Positions 7,770 to 17,095 of a stretch of 64,000 nucleotides of DNA are shown piece by piece (the stretch's first letter is position 1; each line of letters starts with the position of its first letter). Where the stretch lies: NCBI RefSeq assembly GCF_001552195.1, contig NZ_BCQS01000018.1:1-64000 (forward strand), read 5' to 3'. The translations under genes and the position numbers were made by a program. The notes below the pieces were generated by a model that was not told the origin of the DNA, ran no database searches, and worked only from the letters and a program-made list of their open reading frames with translations. Source of the stretch: Actinomadura latina NBRC 106108. GTDB lineage: Bacteria > Actinomycetota > Actinomycetes > Streptosporangiales > Streptosporangiaceae.

Positions 7770-9674
7770 TCAGGCCACAGCCACGGCCGGTTGAAGCGAC
7801 CGGGGCACATGAACGCTGCCGTGGTAGACGGCGAGCAGCAGCGCGTCCGCCGGCATCCGCGCGGTCTCCGCACCGTCCAGGTCGACGTGGGCCGTACCGT
7901 TCGCGACGGTGACCGGCCGAACCTGTCCCGCTTCCACCAGCACCTCGTGCAGGCCGGCCGGCAGCGCCACCCGCCCTGTCGCGGCAACGCCGCGTACCGA
8001 CGCCGCCAGCACCGCGGCGATCGCCTGCTGGTACTCGACGACGGTCCGGTACTCGTCCGCCGGCGGGCGCGTCTCGGGCCGCAGGGCGTTCCACAGGTAC
8101 GCGGCGGCGGCGGCCACGAACTCCCCGGTCCCCTCGCTCGCGGCCAGATGCCGGATGATCGACTGGTAGTGCGGATGTTCGGGAATGCAGTCCGCCGGCA
8201 GGTAGCGGCCGAGCAGGCCGGTGTCCAGCGCTTCCGGATCGAGCAGGGACTCGAAGTGGTCGGCGGCCAGCCGCCGCACGACGGGCTCGGGGCAGCCGTC
8301 GCCGAGGAAGCCCACCAGCAGATCCAGCATGTCGACGACGCGGACTCCCATCCGGGCGTGCAGGTAGCGGAGCAGGCTTCGCAGCAGGCACCCGTGGAAC
8401 ACCGCCAGCGCGAGACGGATCGCCATGCCCCGCCGCCAGTCCGCGAGTGGCATCGCCCGGTGCTGGACGACGAACTCGGCCTCCATCTCGGGATTGCTCA
8501 CCTGATAGGGCAGGACCCTGGTGACCAGTTCCTGCTCGTCGCGGACGCTCGCGGTCGTGTACTCGGTGTTGTTGAGGAGCAGCAGCGGATAGACGACGGG
8601 GTGGCCGCCGGAGGTGATGGCCTCTTCGACGCTGCCGAGGTGGGTGGCCAGCGTCTCCCCCGGCAGTCCCCAGATGAGCTCGGTGTACGTCGGCACGCCC
8701 ATCGCTTGGAAGTCGCTCTGCAACTGCCGGTAGTAGGACGTGCGGATGTTGGAGCGGCGGGCGATCTGCAGGACCTCGGGCGTGAACGACTGGGCGGACA
8801 GGGTCACCGCGGAGATCAACTGGTTGGAGTAGAGGATGCGTGCCGCCTCCAGCACCCGCTTGTTGGTGTTCTTCGCCCAGTTCGTGAAGAGGAACATCCG
8901 CTTGCCCTGCCGTTTCAGCTCGGTGACGAGCCATTCGGCGATCTCCGGGTCGCGCGGCAGGATCCCGAAGTTGGCGTCGGCCAGGAAGATCGTGGCGTGC
9001 GGCGGGGCATGGGTGACGATGTGGGTGATCTCCTGCTTCACCCGCGCGAGGGGGAAGGGCCGGACCTTGGACTTGGTGGCCCCGCCCCAGTAGCAGAACG
9101 AGCAGGAGTAGGGGCAGCCGCGGTTGGTCTCCAGGATGATGGTGCGCGAGGCGGCGATGTCCTCATCGGAGTAGACGCCGCTGAGCAGCGGTGAGGGCAG
9201 GCAGGACAGGTCGGTGATGCGTTCGGCGGCCGCCGTGGTCACCACGCGGCCGGACCGCCGGTAGCTGATCCCGGGGATCTCGTCCAGCGCGCCGGTCGCC
9301 GGCCCCGAGGCGAGCAGCCTCCGGAACGTGATCTCCCCTTCGCCGTGGACGAGCACGTCGACGGCCTCCTCGGCGAAGACCCGCTCCGTCTGGTGGCTCA
9401 CGTCGTTGCCGCCCAGGACCACCGTGCAGTCCGGCCATCGCCGTTTCACCTCACGCGCGATGAGCATGACCGGTGCGCGGTTCCAGAAGTAGACCGGCAG
9501 GGCGACCACGTCTGGGCGTTCCAGCCCGGCGACCCAGTCCGGCAGGCGCGCCATGAGACCGGGATCCTGGAAGATCATGTGCTTGTGGAACCGGTAGGTC
9601 CCGGCAACCACGGGATCGTCCTGGGCCGACGCCTGGAGAGAGCCGAGGATCACGCTGTACCGCACATCGGGCAT
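7770..9674 (-). CDS. B12-binding-domain radical SAM enzyme
   Basis: About 634 residues. The N-terminal part has the cobalamin-binding-like Rossmann pattern, with GGNDVSHQTERVF followed by VHGEGEITF. The radical SAM cluster motif RGCPYSCSFC (CX3CX2C) follows near residue 188. A roughly 300-residue C-terminal extension is without recognised motif. The class includes C- and P-methyltransferases acting on unactivated carbons and oxidative ring-modifying enzymes. I chose the ATG at 9674 because GAGGTG lies just upstream and the family start (PDVRYSVILGSL) follows; an ATG at 9764 would add 30 unlikely residues. It is the third gene of the operon and probably methylates a cluster intermediate. Confidence 0.85.
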   Translation of the reverse strand: MPDVRYSVILGSLQASAQDDPVVAGTYRFHKHMIFQDPGLMARLPDWVAGLERPDVVALPVYFWNRAPVMLIAREVKRRWPDCTVVLGGNDVSHQTERVFAEEAVDVLVHGEGEITFRRLLASGPATGALDEIPGISYRRSGRVVTTAAAERITDLSCLPSPLLSGVYSDEDIAASRTIILETNRGCPYSCSFCYWGGATKSKVRPFPLARVKQEITHIVTHAPPHATIFLADANFGILPRDPEIAEWLVTELKRQGKRMFLFTNWAKNTNKRVLEAARILYSNQLISAVTLSAQSFTPEVLQIARRSNIRTSYYRQLQSDFQAMGVPTYTELIWGLPGETLATHLGSVEEAITSGGHPVVYPLLLLNNTEYTTASVRDEQELVTRVLPYQVSNPEMEAEFVVQHRAMPLADWRRGMAIRLALAVFHGCLLRSLLRYLHARMGVRVVDMLDLLVGFLGDGCPEPVVRRLAADHFESLLDPEALDTGLLGRYLPADCIPEHPHYQSIIRHLAASEGTGEFVAAAAAYLWNALRPETRPPADEYRTVVEYQQAIAAVLAASVRGVAATGRVALPAGLHEVLVEAGQVRPVTVANGTAHVDLDGAETARMPADALLLAVYHGSVHVPRSLQPAVAVA

Positions 9675-9786
9675 CGCCGTCACCTCGATGAGGTGGCACG
9701 TCCTGCGTCCGGTAGGAGTCCCTTCGGAGCGTGGCTGCTCTGTCTTCACTCTCTTCGCTCCCATCGGGCGGACTGGAGGGGCGGGC

Positions 9787-10995
9787 TCAGATGAAGGCCG
9801 GGGCCGAGCGCAGCACCGTGGCGCCGAACGCGGGCGCCCGGACCGCGGGGGCGGCGGGTCTCAGCCGCGGCAGGCGCTCGTGCAGGCACTGCAGGAGCGT
9901 TCGTATCTCGGCACGGGCGAGTGCGGCGCCGGCGCAGTAGTGCCCGCCCCGGCCGAACGCGAGGTGCCCGCCGGCGCCGCGGACCGGATCGAACGTCTGC
10001 GGTGCGGCGAAGCGACGCTCGTCCCGGTTCGCGGACGCCAGGACGAGGGCGACACGTTGCCCGTGGCGCAGCGGACGGCCGCGGAAGGTGAAACCCTCCA
10101 GCACGCGGCGCGGCGCGAAGTGGAACGGCGAGTCGTAGCGGAGCGCCTCCTCCACCACCGCCGCCCAGGGGATCTCTCCCGACCGGACGAGCGAGAGCGT
10201 CCGCGGCTCGGCGTGCAGCGTCAGCACGCACACGGCGATGGCCACGCTCACCGGTTCCACGCCGCCGGTCAGCAGCTGGGTGAAGGTCGCGGCCGCCTCC
10301 TCCACCGTCATCGCACGCCGCCGGACCGCTCCGGCGAGGCGCCCGCCCACCGGTCCCTCGGCGCGGGGCAGGACCGTGTCCGCGACGTAGCGGACCAGCG
10401 CGTCGACGGCCGCGGCGGCGCGCTCGGCCACGGCTGCGTCCGCCCTTGACGACAGGTAGTCCATGACGGCCCGCGCCTGGACGTCGAGGTCGCCGAGTTC
10501 CGTGGACGTCGCGCCGAGCACATCGCCGATGACGGCGAGCGCGTACGGCTTGCTCAGGTCGGCGATCAGGTCGCCGCCGTCCGGGAACCGGCCGGCGGCC
10601 GCCAGCGCCCGCTCGCGGAGCGGCCGATCCAGCCCGGCCACCGCGGCAGGGCCGAAGGCCGGCGCGATGACTTCTCGTACCCGCGCCTGGTAGGGGGCGT
10701 CAGAGAAGACCATCCATTTGCCCAGAAACCGTTCGACGGCTTCGGCACGCGCCCGCGCCCGCGGCGGCAGCGACGCCACGGAACCGCCGGTGGCGCGTGC
10801 GCCCAAGCGGCGATCGACGAGCAGCTCGTGCACGTCCGCGTAGCGGGTGATGAACCAGGCCTGGACCGCCTCATCCCAGTACACCGGTTCCGCGTCCCGC
10901 AGTCTCGCGTACATCGGGTACGGGTCCAGGGCGGTGGCGGGATCCTGGAACCCGAGCGGGCAGGTGGTGTCCGCAACCGGGGACGTCTCGCTCAA
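9787..10995 (-). CDS. Cytochrome P450
   Basis: About 402 residues, a soluble class I bacterial P450. The heme ligand motif is FGRGGHYCAGAALA near the C terminus and the ExxR motif is EEALR. The I-helix reads LLTGGVEPVS, where the usual acid/alcohol pair (AGxxT) is altered, as seen in some biosynthetic P450s with unusual oxygen activation. A TTG start at 10995 overlapping the stop of the AsnRS-like gene (TTGA) fits the family N terminus (DPYPMYARLRDAEPVYWD); a GTG at 11067 would overlap that gene by 76 bases. It likely hydroxylates or couples a cluster intermediate using host ferredoxin. Confidence 0.85.
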   Translation of the reverse strand: MSETSPVADTTCPLGFQDPATALDPYPMYARLRDAEPVYWDEAVQAWFITRYADVHELLVDRRLGARATGGSVASLPPRARARAEAVERFLGKWMVFSDAPYQARVREVIAPAFGPAAVAGLDRPLRERALAAAGRFPDGGDLIADLSKPYALAVIGDVLGATSTELGDLDVQARAVMDYLSSRADAAVAERAAAAVDALVRYVADTVLPRAEGPVGGRLAGAVRRRAMTVEEAAATFTQLLTGGVEPVSVAIAVCVLTLHAEPRTLSLVRSGEIPWAAVVEEALRYDSPFHFAPRRVLEGFTFRGRPLRHGQRVALVLASANRDERRFAAPQTFDPVRGAGGHLAFGRGGHYCAGAALARAEIRTLLQCLHERLPRLRPAAPAVRAPAFGATVLRSAPAFI

Positions 10996-11996
10996 GGCTC
11001 GATCCGCGTTCCGTGATGCCGCTCCACCAGCTGCATGGCACGGATGTCGGGATTGCTCAGCACCCACATGAAGAAGCGCTCCACCCCCATGCCGAAGCCA
11101 CCGGTGCGCATGGGACGGGCGTCCTTTAGCGTGCTGTACCAGGCGTAGTCGGCTTCCGGGACCTCGTGCGCGGCCAGGGCCTTGCGGACGTCCTCACCCG
11201 TGGTGTGGCGCTCCCCGCAGCCGATCAGCTCGCCCGGGCCCAGCAGCAGGTCCGCGCACAGCGCCCGCTCTCCGGACTCATCGTAGGCCTGGTAGAAGGG
11301 GACCGAGAGGTGATCGAAGTGCGTGACCCAGACCCCGGGTCCGGCCTGCGCCATCAGGCGCCGTTCGCCCTCCCGGGTGAGGGTCCGCCACCCGTCGTGG
11401 ACGTGGACGGAGGCGGGGTCGCCGTCGAGGGCCTCGACGGCCTCGTCGAAGTCCATCCGGGTCGTGCCGCCATCGAGGAACGCCTCGATGTGACTCAGGT
11501 CGATCCTCAGCGACTCCAGCGACGAGCGCAGGTTCCCGAGCACGGCGCCGGCCAGATGCCGGACATAGGAGTCGGCGACTGTGATCACGTCGTCGAGGCC
11601 GCCGGGAATCTCCGCCTCACTGTGGAAGAACTCGTTGAGATGCATGGAGTCGGCCTGCTCCGCGCGGAAGCTCGGCATCACGTAGTAACAGCCCCCGGCC
11701 GACAGCCTGCAGCCGTACTCCAGCATGAACTGCATCGAGTCGGCCAGGTACGTGGGCACGCCGGCGAGCTCCACCTGGACCGGCAGTGAGTCGCTGCCGA
11801 GGCCCATCGGGGACGACACCGAAGCCGTGGTTATCGGCAGATACACGCACCGGACGTTCCGTTCCCGCCAGAAGACGGCGGTCTCGTGGCCGACCAGGTC
11901 CTGAAGCTCGACGACCCGGGCATAGAGCGGATCGTCCAGGACCCGTAGAAAACGAGGCTTCACCTCACCGCCGGGCAGCTCGTCGAGCAACGCCAT
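10992..11996 (-). CDS. AsnRS/AspRS-like class II synthetase core lacking the anticodon-binding domain
   Basis: A 334-residue class II aminoacyl-tRNA synthetase catalytic domain related to AsnRS/AspRS. Motif 2 is visible as FRAEQADSMHLNEFFHSEAE, and motif 3 as GGFGMGVERFFMW with the ATP-binding arginine. The N-terminal OB-fold that reads the anticodon in AsnRS and AspRS is absent; the protein begins near the hinge. This architecture matches archaeal AS-AR, an AsnRS paralogue that makes asparagine from aspartate, ATP and ammonia, and to a lesser extent AsnA. I chose the ATG at 11996 because AGGAGG precedes it; an ATG at 12059 is also in frame. It is the first gene of the operon. An amide-forming ligase role is inferred. 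Confidence 0.8.
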   Translation of the reverse strand: MALLDELPGGEVKPRFLRVLDDPLYARVVELQDLVGHETAVFWRERNVRCVYLPITTASVSSPMGLGSDSLPVQVELAGVPTYLADSMQFMLEYGCRLSAGGCYYVMPSFRAEQADSMHLNEFFHSEAEIPGGLDDVITVADSYVRHLAGAVLGNLRSSLESLRIDLSHIEAFLDGGTTRMDFDEAVEALDGDPASVHVHDGWRTLTREGERRLMAQAGPGVWVTHFDHLSVPFYQAYDESGERALCADLLLGPGELIGCGERHTTGEDVRKALAAHEVPEADYAWYSTLKDARPMRTGGFGMGVERFFMWVLSNPDIRAMQLVERHHGTRIEP

Positions 11997-12062
11997 CTCG
12001 CCTCCTACGGACCGCTCGCGGACGGGACCAAAATGTGACCCCTGTTTGGGAATTTCCATTAC

Positions 12063-12111
12063 TGTCCAGAAAATCCGGGAGGAATGTCATGTCCCGAAAA
12101 TCCGGGACATG
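12063..12111. promoter_or_regulatory. Operator pair between the divergent cluster arms
   Basis: A perfect 9-bp inverted repeat, CATGTCCCG (12088-12096) and CGGGACATG (12103-12111), is separated by six bases. A second copy of its core lies 27 bp to the left: 12063-12080 (TGTCCAGAAAATCCGGGA) differs from 12090-12107 by one base. Both lie in the 149-bp gap between the AsnRS-like start and the NRPS start. A dimeric regulator could control both arms at once; no regulator gene is present inside the cluster. Confidence 0.6.
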
Positions 12112-12145
12112 AAGAACATGCCGACCGCCTGCTTCAATCGCCGGC

Positions 12146-15100
12146 ATGGCGCCGCAGTTCACGCACGCACGGTTCGAAGGGATCGCCGCCCTTCACCGTG
12201 ATCGCACCGCCCTCACGTGTATTCAGGGCGAGCTGAGCTATGCGCAGCTGAATGCAGCGGCCAATCGCCTCGCCCACGCGCTGGTCCGGTTCGATTGCGG
12301 CACCGGATCGCCCGTTGCCGTCCTGGTGGACGAGGAGCGGGCGGACTGGGTGATCGCGGTCCTGGGCATCTGGAAGGCGGGCGCGTGCTATCTGCCGGTC
12401 GACCCCGCGCTGCCGGAACGGCGGATCCGGCGGATGCTCTCGGCGGCCGGCGTACGGATCCTGGTCGGTGCGGCCGCGACCGCCCGGCCGTTCGCGGACG
12501 TGGTCGAGACGACGCTCGCGCCGCCCGACTGCGCCGGCGAGCCCGCCACCGATCCCGGCGTCCCTGTCCCACCGGACGGCATCGCCTACATCGTGCACAC
12601 GTCGGGGTCGACGGGAGAGCCCAAGCCCGTCGCGGTCGGCCATCGGGCACTGATGACGGTCTTCCAGGGCTGGTCGGAACTCTACGAGCTCGCGGCGGCG
12701 CCCCGGGTCGTCCTCCAAGCGGCCGGCCCTGCCTACGACGTGCACGTCGGAGACCTCGTCAGGGCGCTGTGGTCCGGTGGGCGACTGGTCCTCTGCCCGC
12801 GGCGCGTCCTGCTCGACCCGGCCGAACTCAGTCGGCTGATCATCGCCGAGTCCGTCGACACCGTCGAGCTCACCCCCGCGGTCCTGGACGTGTGGACGTC
12901 CTGGCTCACGGTCGGCGGCGGCCGCCCCTCCTGCCTGCGCCTGGTCGTCTCCGGCGGGGAGGGCTGGACCACGGCCGGCTGCCGCGCCCTGCGTGAGGTC
13001 CTCGGCCCGGGCACGCGCATCGCCAACACCTACGGTGTGGCGGAGGCCGCCATCGACAGCACCTGGTGCGAAGTGGACGACGAGCTGCTGGGACGGCTGG
13101 GCCCCGCCGACGGACTCCCGATCGGCACACCGCTCCCCGGCGTCCAGCTCCTCGTCCGCGACGCGGCGGGCGCAGACGTCCCCGACGGCCGGGCCGGTGA
13201 GCTGTGGATCGCCGGCCCGACGGTCGCCGCCGGTTACCACCGACAGCCGGACGCGACCGCACGCAGGTTCGGGCGGCTCGACGACGCCGGGACACCGCTG
13301 TATCGGACCGGTGATCTGGTGCGCCGGGCCGGCGGCCTGCTCTTCCACCTCGGGCGGATCGATGACGAGGTCAAGATCCGGGGGGTGCGGGTCCGGCTCG
13401 ACGCGGTGGAGGCGACGCTCCGGCGGCACCCCGACGTGCTGAACGCCGCAGTCGTCAGGCACCGGCGGGACGGCGACGCCGTCCTGGTGGCCCATGTCGA
13501 GGCGAGGAGCGCCGAGGGACTCGCCGAGCAGCTTCGCCGGCACGTGGCCGCGGAGCTTCCCGCGGCGATGGTCCCCGCGCAGGTCGTCGTCCATGACCGC
13601 CTGCCGCTCAGCGGGTCGGGCAAGGTCGACCGGTCGCGGCTGGCCGGGCCAGCGGCGCCGGAACCGGCCGCTCCGCGGGGCCGCACCGCAGCCGAGGAGC
13701 GCATCGTCGCACACTGGATCGAGCTGCTCGGACGTCCCCCCGCCGACCTCGGCGAGAACCTGTTCGCCGCCGGCGGCTCCTCGCTCACCGCGGCGTTGCT
13801 CTCGGTGTTCCTGCGCCGGGAGTTCGGTGCCGAGGTGTCGGTTGCGGAGATCTTCGCTGAGCCGACGGTCGCCGGGCTGGCGCGCCTGGCCGGCTCCCCC
13901 GCGCCCGCGGACGCGTCCATCCCGGCGACGGAGCACGACAGCGGCCCCCTCGCACCGAACCAGCGCCGGTTGTGGTTCCTGCACAGGCTCGCCCCGGACG
14001 ACCCGTCCTACAACCTGCCCGCCGTGCTGATGCTGCGCGGTCCCGTCCGGCAGGACGTCCTGCGCTGTTCGCTGGACCGCCTGGTTCAGCGACACGAGGC
14101 GCTGCGCACGAGCTTCGAGGTGGGTCCCGACGGCCCGGTCGCGCGGGTCAGGACGCGGGCGCGCATCCCCTGGGAGCTGATCGACGCGCCCTTGGACGGC
14201 CATCAGACCGCCATCGACGAGTTCGCGCGGCGGCCGTTCATGCTGGGCACGGGGCGCCCGATCAGGGCCGCTCTCGTCCGCGACGGCACCGGTCGGCACG
14301 CGCTCGTCGTGGTCGTGCACCACATCGTCTTCGACGGGTGGTCCGAGCGCGTGTTCTTCGCCGAGCTCGGCGTCATCTACAACGCGCTCGCCGCTGGCGC
14401 CGAACCCGTCCTGCCCCCGCTGCCGGTCCGCCCCCTCGACCTTGCACGCTGGGAATCGGAACGGCCGGCGGTCGACCTGGAGCGGCAGCGCGCGCACTGG
14501 CGGGCGCGCTTCGCGGACCCGGTGCGCGAGCTGCCGCTGCCGGAGGGCCGCCGGCGCCCCCCGGCCGGACGGACGACACCGCCGGGAGTGGTCCGCCGCG
14601 CTCTTCCGCCGGCGACGGCGCAGGCCGTCAGGGCCACCGCCACCCGCCACCAGACCACGCCCTATCTCGTGCTGCTGGCTTCGTTCGCGGCTCTCCTCGG
14701 CCGCTGGTCGGGACAGCACGATCTGGTGGTGGGCGTGCCGTTCGGCGCACGCTGGATGCCGGAGACGCAGGCCCTCATCGGGTTCGGGGTCGCGACGCTG
14801 CCGCTGCGGCTCACCGTCGGCCGGGACGCTGACTTCCGTTCCGTGCTGGCGGGAGCGCACCGAGAGTTCGCCGCGGCGACGGCCGCCGCGCAGGTGCCCT
14901 ACGACGAGATCGTGGCGGCCGCGCGATCGGCGGGCGGGGCGGACGGCCCCCTGTTCCGCACCTGGTTCAACTGGCTCGGCGAGGACACGCAGGCTCCCGC
15001 CATGGACGGTCTGGAGACCGAGATGGCTTCCGCCCCGGTCCCGGGGGCCCTCTTCGACCTGAGCGTCTACGTGACCGATACGGGCTCCGGTTACGGGCTG

Positions 15101-17095
15101 AGCCTCGTCCACGACGCCGATCTCTTCAGCGGCGCCCTGATGGAGCACTTCGCAGATCAGTTCGCGACTCTCACGGCGTACCTGTGCGCCGAACCGGACG
15201 CGCCCGTGGCGGCGCACCGGCTCGGGCCCGCCGATCGGGGCTGGCCGGACCTTTCCGCGGAGAGCCCGGCCGTCCTGCCCACGATCGCCGATGTGCTGGC
15301 ACGGTCACCCGGCGAGCCGCTGATCCGCGGGCCAGAGACGGACATGACCCGCGGCCGGGTCCGTGCCGCGGCCGCATCGATGACCGCCGCGCTGCTCGAC
15401 GCCGGCCTGGCCGCCGGCGACACCGTGGGAATCCTCGCCCGGCGCACCCCCGGCCTGGTGCCGGCGCTCCTCGGCGTCCTCGGCGCGGGCGGCAGGTTCG
15501 TCGTGCTCGACGCGGACTACCCGCCCGCCCGCCTGGCGGCCCAGCTGGCCGGGGCCGGGGCCGGCCTGGCGGTCTCGCTGGACGCCGAGGTCCCCGGGGA
15601 GCTGCGCGACGGGCGGGTCTGGGTCGAACCCACCGGCGAGGGTGCGGACGCGTGGCCGCTCGCCGACCCCGGCGACGACGCCCCCGCCTACGTCGCGGTC
15701 ACCTCGGGCACCACCGGGGAGCCGAAGGCGATCGTTGGCGCGCTGCGGCCGATCGGCCGGTTCCTCGACTGGTACTGCTCGCGGCACCGGATCGGCGCGG
15801 CCGACCGGGTCGCCATGCTGTCCGGTCTGTCCCACGACCCGCTGCTCCGGGACATCTTCGTACCGCTCTGGACGGGGGCACGGCTCTGCGTTCCGCCGGC
15901 CGCCTACATCCGGGCCCCGCGCGAGTTGCGTTCCTGGCTCGCCGCGGAGGGTGTGACGATCCTGCACCTCACGCCCGCGCTGGCAAGGCTGATCGGGCTC
16001 GCGCGAGGCGCGGCACCGCTCACCGCGGCGCGGCTGGTGGTCTGCTCGGGGGATGCCGTCTCGGCCGCTGAACTGGCGGCGATCGGCGCGTGGGCGCCGA
16101 ACGCGGAGGTCGTGCACGGCTACGGGACCACCGAGACGCCGCAGCTGGCCAGTGCCCGGTCGCTGTCGCCCGCACGGCTCCCGTCCGCGGGCGCGGAGGC
16201 GATCAGCGCTCTGTCGCCAGGCGCCGAAGTCGTGGTGCTCGACGACCGCGGACGGCGGGCCGCGATCGGCGAGCTCGGCGCCGTCGTGGTCCGCGGCCCC
16301 AACCTGGCGCTCGAAGTCAAGGGCGGGAACGGGTTCGAGCCCGACCCCGTCGCGGGCCACCGCAGGTACCGGACCGGCGACCTCGGTAGGTACTGGACCG
16401 ATGAGCTGATACTGCTCGCCGGCCGCTCGGACGACCAGGTGAAGGTCGCGGGAGTGCGGATCGAGCCGGCGGAGATCGACCAGCGGTTGCGGGCGCACCC
16501 CGGAGTCCAGGACGCGGCCGCCTCCGCCCGGCCCGGAGCGGACGGACGGGATCAGATCGTCGCCTGCGTCGTGCCGCGCGAAGGCGCCGAGCCGCCCTCC
16601 CTGGACGCGCTGCGCGGATTCCTCGGCACCGCGCTGCCGAGGTTCATGCTGCCGACCGGCATGGCCGTCCTGGACTCGATTCCGCTCACCGCCAACGGCA
16701 AGGTCAACCGCGGCGCGCTGCCGGCGCCCCCGGCCGCGGACCCGCCCCGGACGCCGCGCGACGCGCCGGCCGGCGACCTCGAACAGCTCGTCGCCGACGT
16801 GTGGGCCGGGGAACTGGGCGTCGGCCGCCCGCCGCGGGACCGGAACTTCTTCGACCTGGGCGCCAATTCGATGCGCATTGTCCGGGTGCACCATGCGATC
16901 GAGGACGCGCTGGGCCAGAGAATTCCGATCACCGCCTTCTTCGAACACCCGAACATCAGGGATCTCGCACGGTACCTCCACCGCGGTGCCCAGGAGCCCG
17001 CTTCGGTCCCCAGAACCGCGTCCAACGTCCACGATCTGCGAGCGCGGCGGTTCGCTGCGCGGGAAACAGCGATGCAAGGGGAGATGAATACATGA
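12146..17095 (+). CDS. Nonribosomal peptide synthetase, A-PCP-C-A-PCP
   Basis: 1649 residues. The first adenylation domain covers about 10-500, with HTSGSTGEPK, YRTGD and GSGKVDR. The first carrier domain has its phosphopantetheine serine in LFAAGGSSL near 546. The condensation domain covers about 600-1010, with the active-site HHIVFDG near 725-731. The second adenylation domain covers about 1040-1530, with VTSGTTGEPK and NGKVNRG. The second carrier has FFDLGANSM near 1575. There is no initial condensation domain, so this is a starter module plus one extension, making a dipeptidyl thioester handed to the PKS whose start codon overlaps its stop. The A4 core of the second A domain (LSHDPLLRDIFVPLWTG) resembles Lys2-type alpha-aminoadipate-activating domains. 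Substrates are not otherwise predictable by eye. Confidence 0.93.
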   Translation: MAPQFTHARFEGIAALHRDRTALTCIQGELSYAQLNAAANRLAHALVRFDCGTGSPVAVLVDEERADWVIAVLGIWKAGACYLPVDPALPERRIRRMLSAAGVRILVGAAATARPFADVVETTLAPPDCAGEPATDPGVPVPPDGIAYIVHTSGSTGEPKPVAVGHRALMTVFQGWSELYELAAAPRVVLQAAGPAYDVHVGDLVRALWSGGRLVLCPRRVLLDPAELSRLIIAESVDTVELTPAVLDVWTSWLTVGGGRPSCLRLVVSGGEGWTTAGCRALREVLGPGTRIANTYGVAEAAIDSTWCEVDDELLGRLGPADGLPIGTPLPGVQLLVRDAAGADVPDGRAGELWIAGPTVAAGYHRQPDATARRFGRLDDAGTPLYRTGDLVRRAGGLLFHLGRIDDEVKIRGVRVRLDAVEATLRRHPDVLNAAVVRHRRDGDAVLVAHVEARSAEGLAEQLRRHVAAELPAAMVPAQVVVHDRLPLSGSGKVDRSRLAGPAAPEPAAPRGRTAAEERIVAHWIELLGRPPADLGENLFAAGGSSLTAALLSVFLRREFGAEVSVAEIFAEPTVAGLARLAGSPAPADASIPATEHDSGPLAPNQRRLWFLHRLAPDDPSYNLPAVLMLRGPVRQDVLRCSLDRLVQRHEALRTSFEVGPDGPVARVRTRARIPWELIDAPLDGHQTAIDEFARRPFMLGTGRPIRAALVRDGTGRHALVVVVHHIVFDGWSERVFFAELGVIYNALAAGAEPVLPPLPVRPLDLARWESERPAVDLERQRAHWRARFADPVRELPLPEGRRRPPAGRTTPPGVVRRALPPATAQAVRATATRHQTTPYLVLLASFAALLGRWSGQHDLVVGVPFGARWMPETQALIGFGVATLPLRLTVGRDADFRSVLAGAHREFAAATAAAQVPYDEIVAAARSAGGADGPLFRTWFNWLGEDTQAPAMDGLETEMASAPVPGALFDLSVYVTDTGSGYGLSLVHDADLFSGALMEHFADQFATLTAYLCAEPDAPVAAHRLGPADRGWPDLSAESPAVLPTIADVLARSPGEPLIRGPETDMTRGRVRAAAASMTAALLDAGLAAGDTVGILARRTPGLVPALLGVLGAGGRFVVLDADYPPARLAAQLAGAGAGLAVSLDAEVPGELRDGRVWVEPTGEGADAWPLADPGDDAPAYVAVTSGTTGEPKAIVGALRPIGRFLDWYCSRHRIGAADRVAMLSGLSHDPLLRDIFVPLWTGARLCVPPAAYIRAPRELRSWLAAEGVTILHLTPALARLIGLARGAAPLTAARLVVCSGDAVSAAELAAIGAWAPNAEVVHGYGTTETPQLASARSLSPARLPSAGAEAISALSPGAEVVVLDDRGRRAAIGELGAVVVRGPNLALEVKGGNGFEPDPVAGHRRYRTGDLGRYWTDELILLAGRSDDQVKVAGVRIEPAEIDQRLRAHPGVQDAAASARPGADGRDQIVACVVPREGAEPPSLDALRGFLGTALPRFMLPTGMAVLDSIPLTANGKVNRGALPAPPAADPPRTPRDAPAGDLEQLVADVWAGELGVGRPPRDRNFFDLGANSMRIVRVHHAIEDALGQRIPITAFFEHPNIRDLARYLHRGAQEPASVPRTASNVHDLRARRFAARETAMQGEMNT

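Noticed and set aside
7750..8934. Extension of the degenerate GluRS frame upstream to 8934
   Set aside because: The extension overlaps the radical SAM gene on the same strand and is low-complexity Arg/Pro; the ATG at 7749 has a ribosome site.
12134..17077. Very long open frames on the minus strand opposite the NRPS (up to 1027 residues)
   Set aside because: They are mirror frames of high-GC codon usage; the plus strand carries clear adenylation, carrier and condensation motifs, and the minus frames show none.
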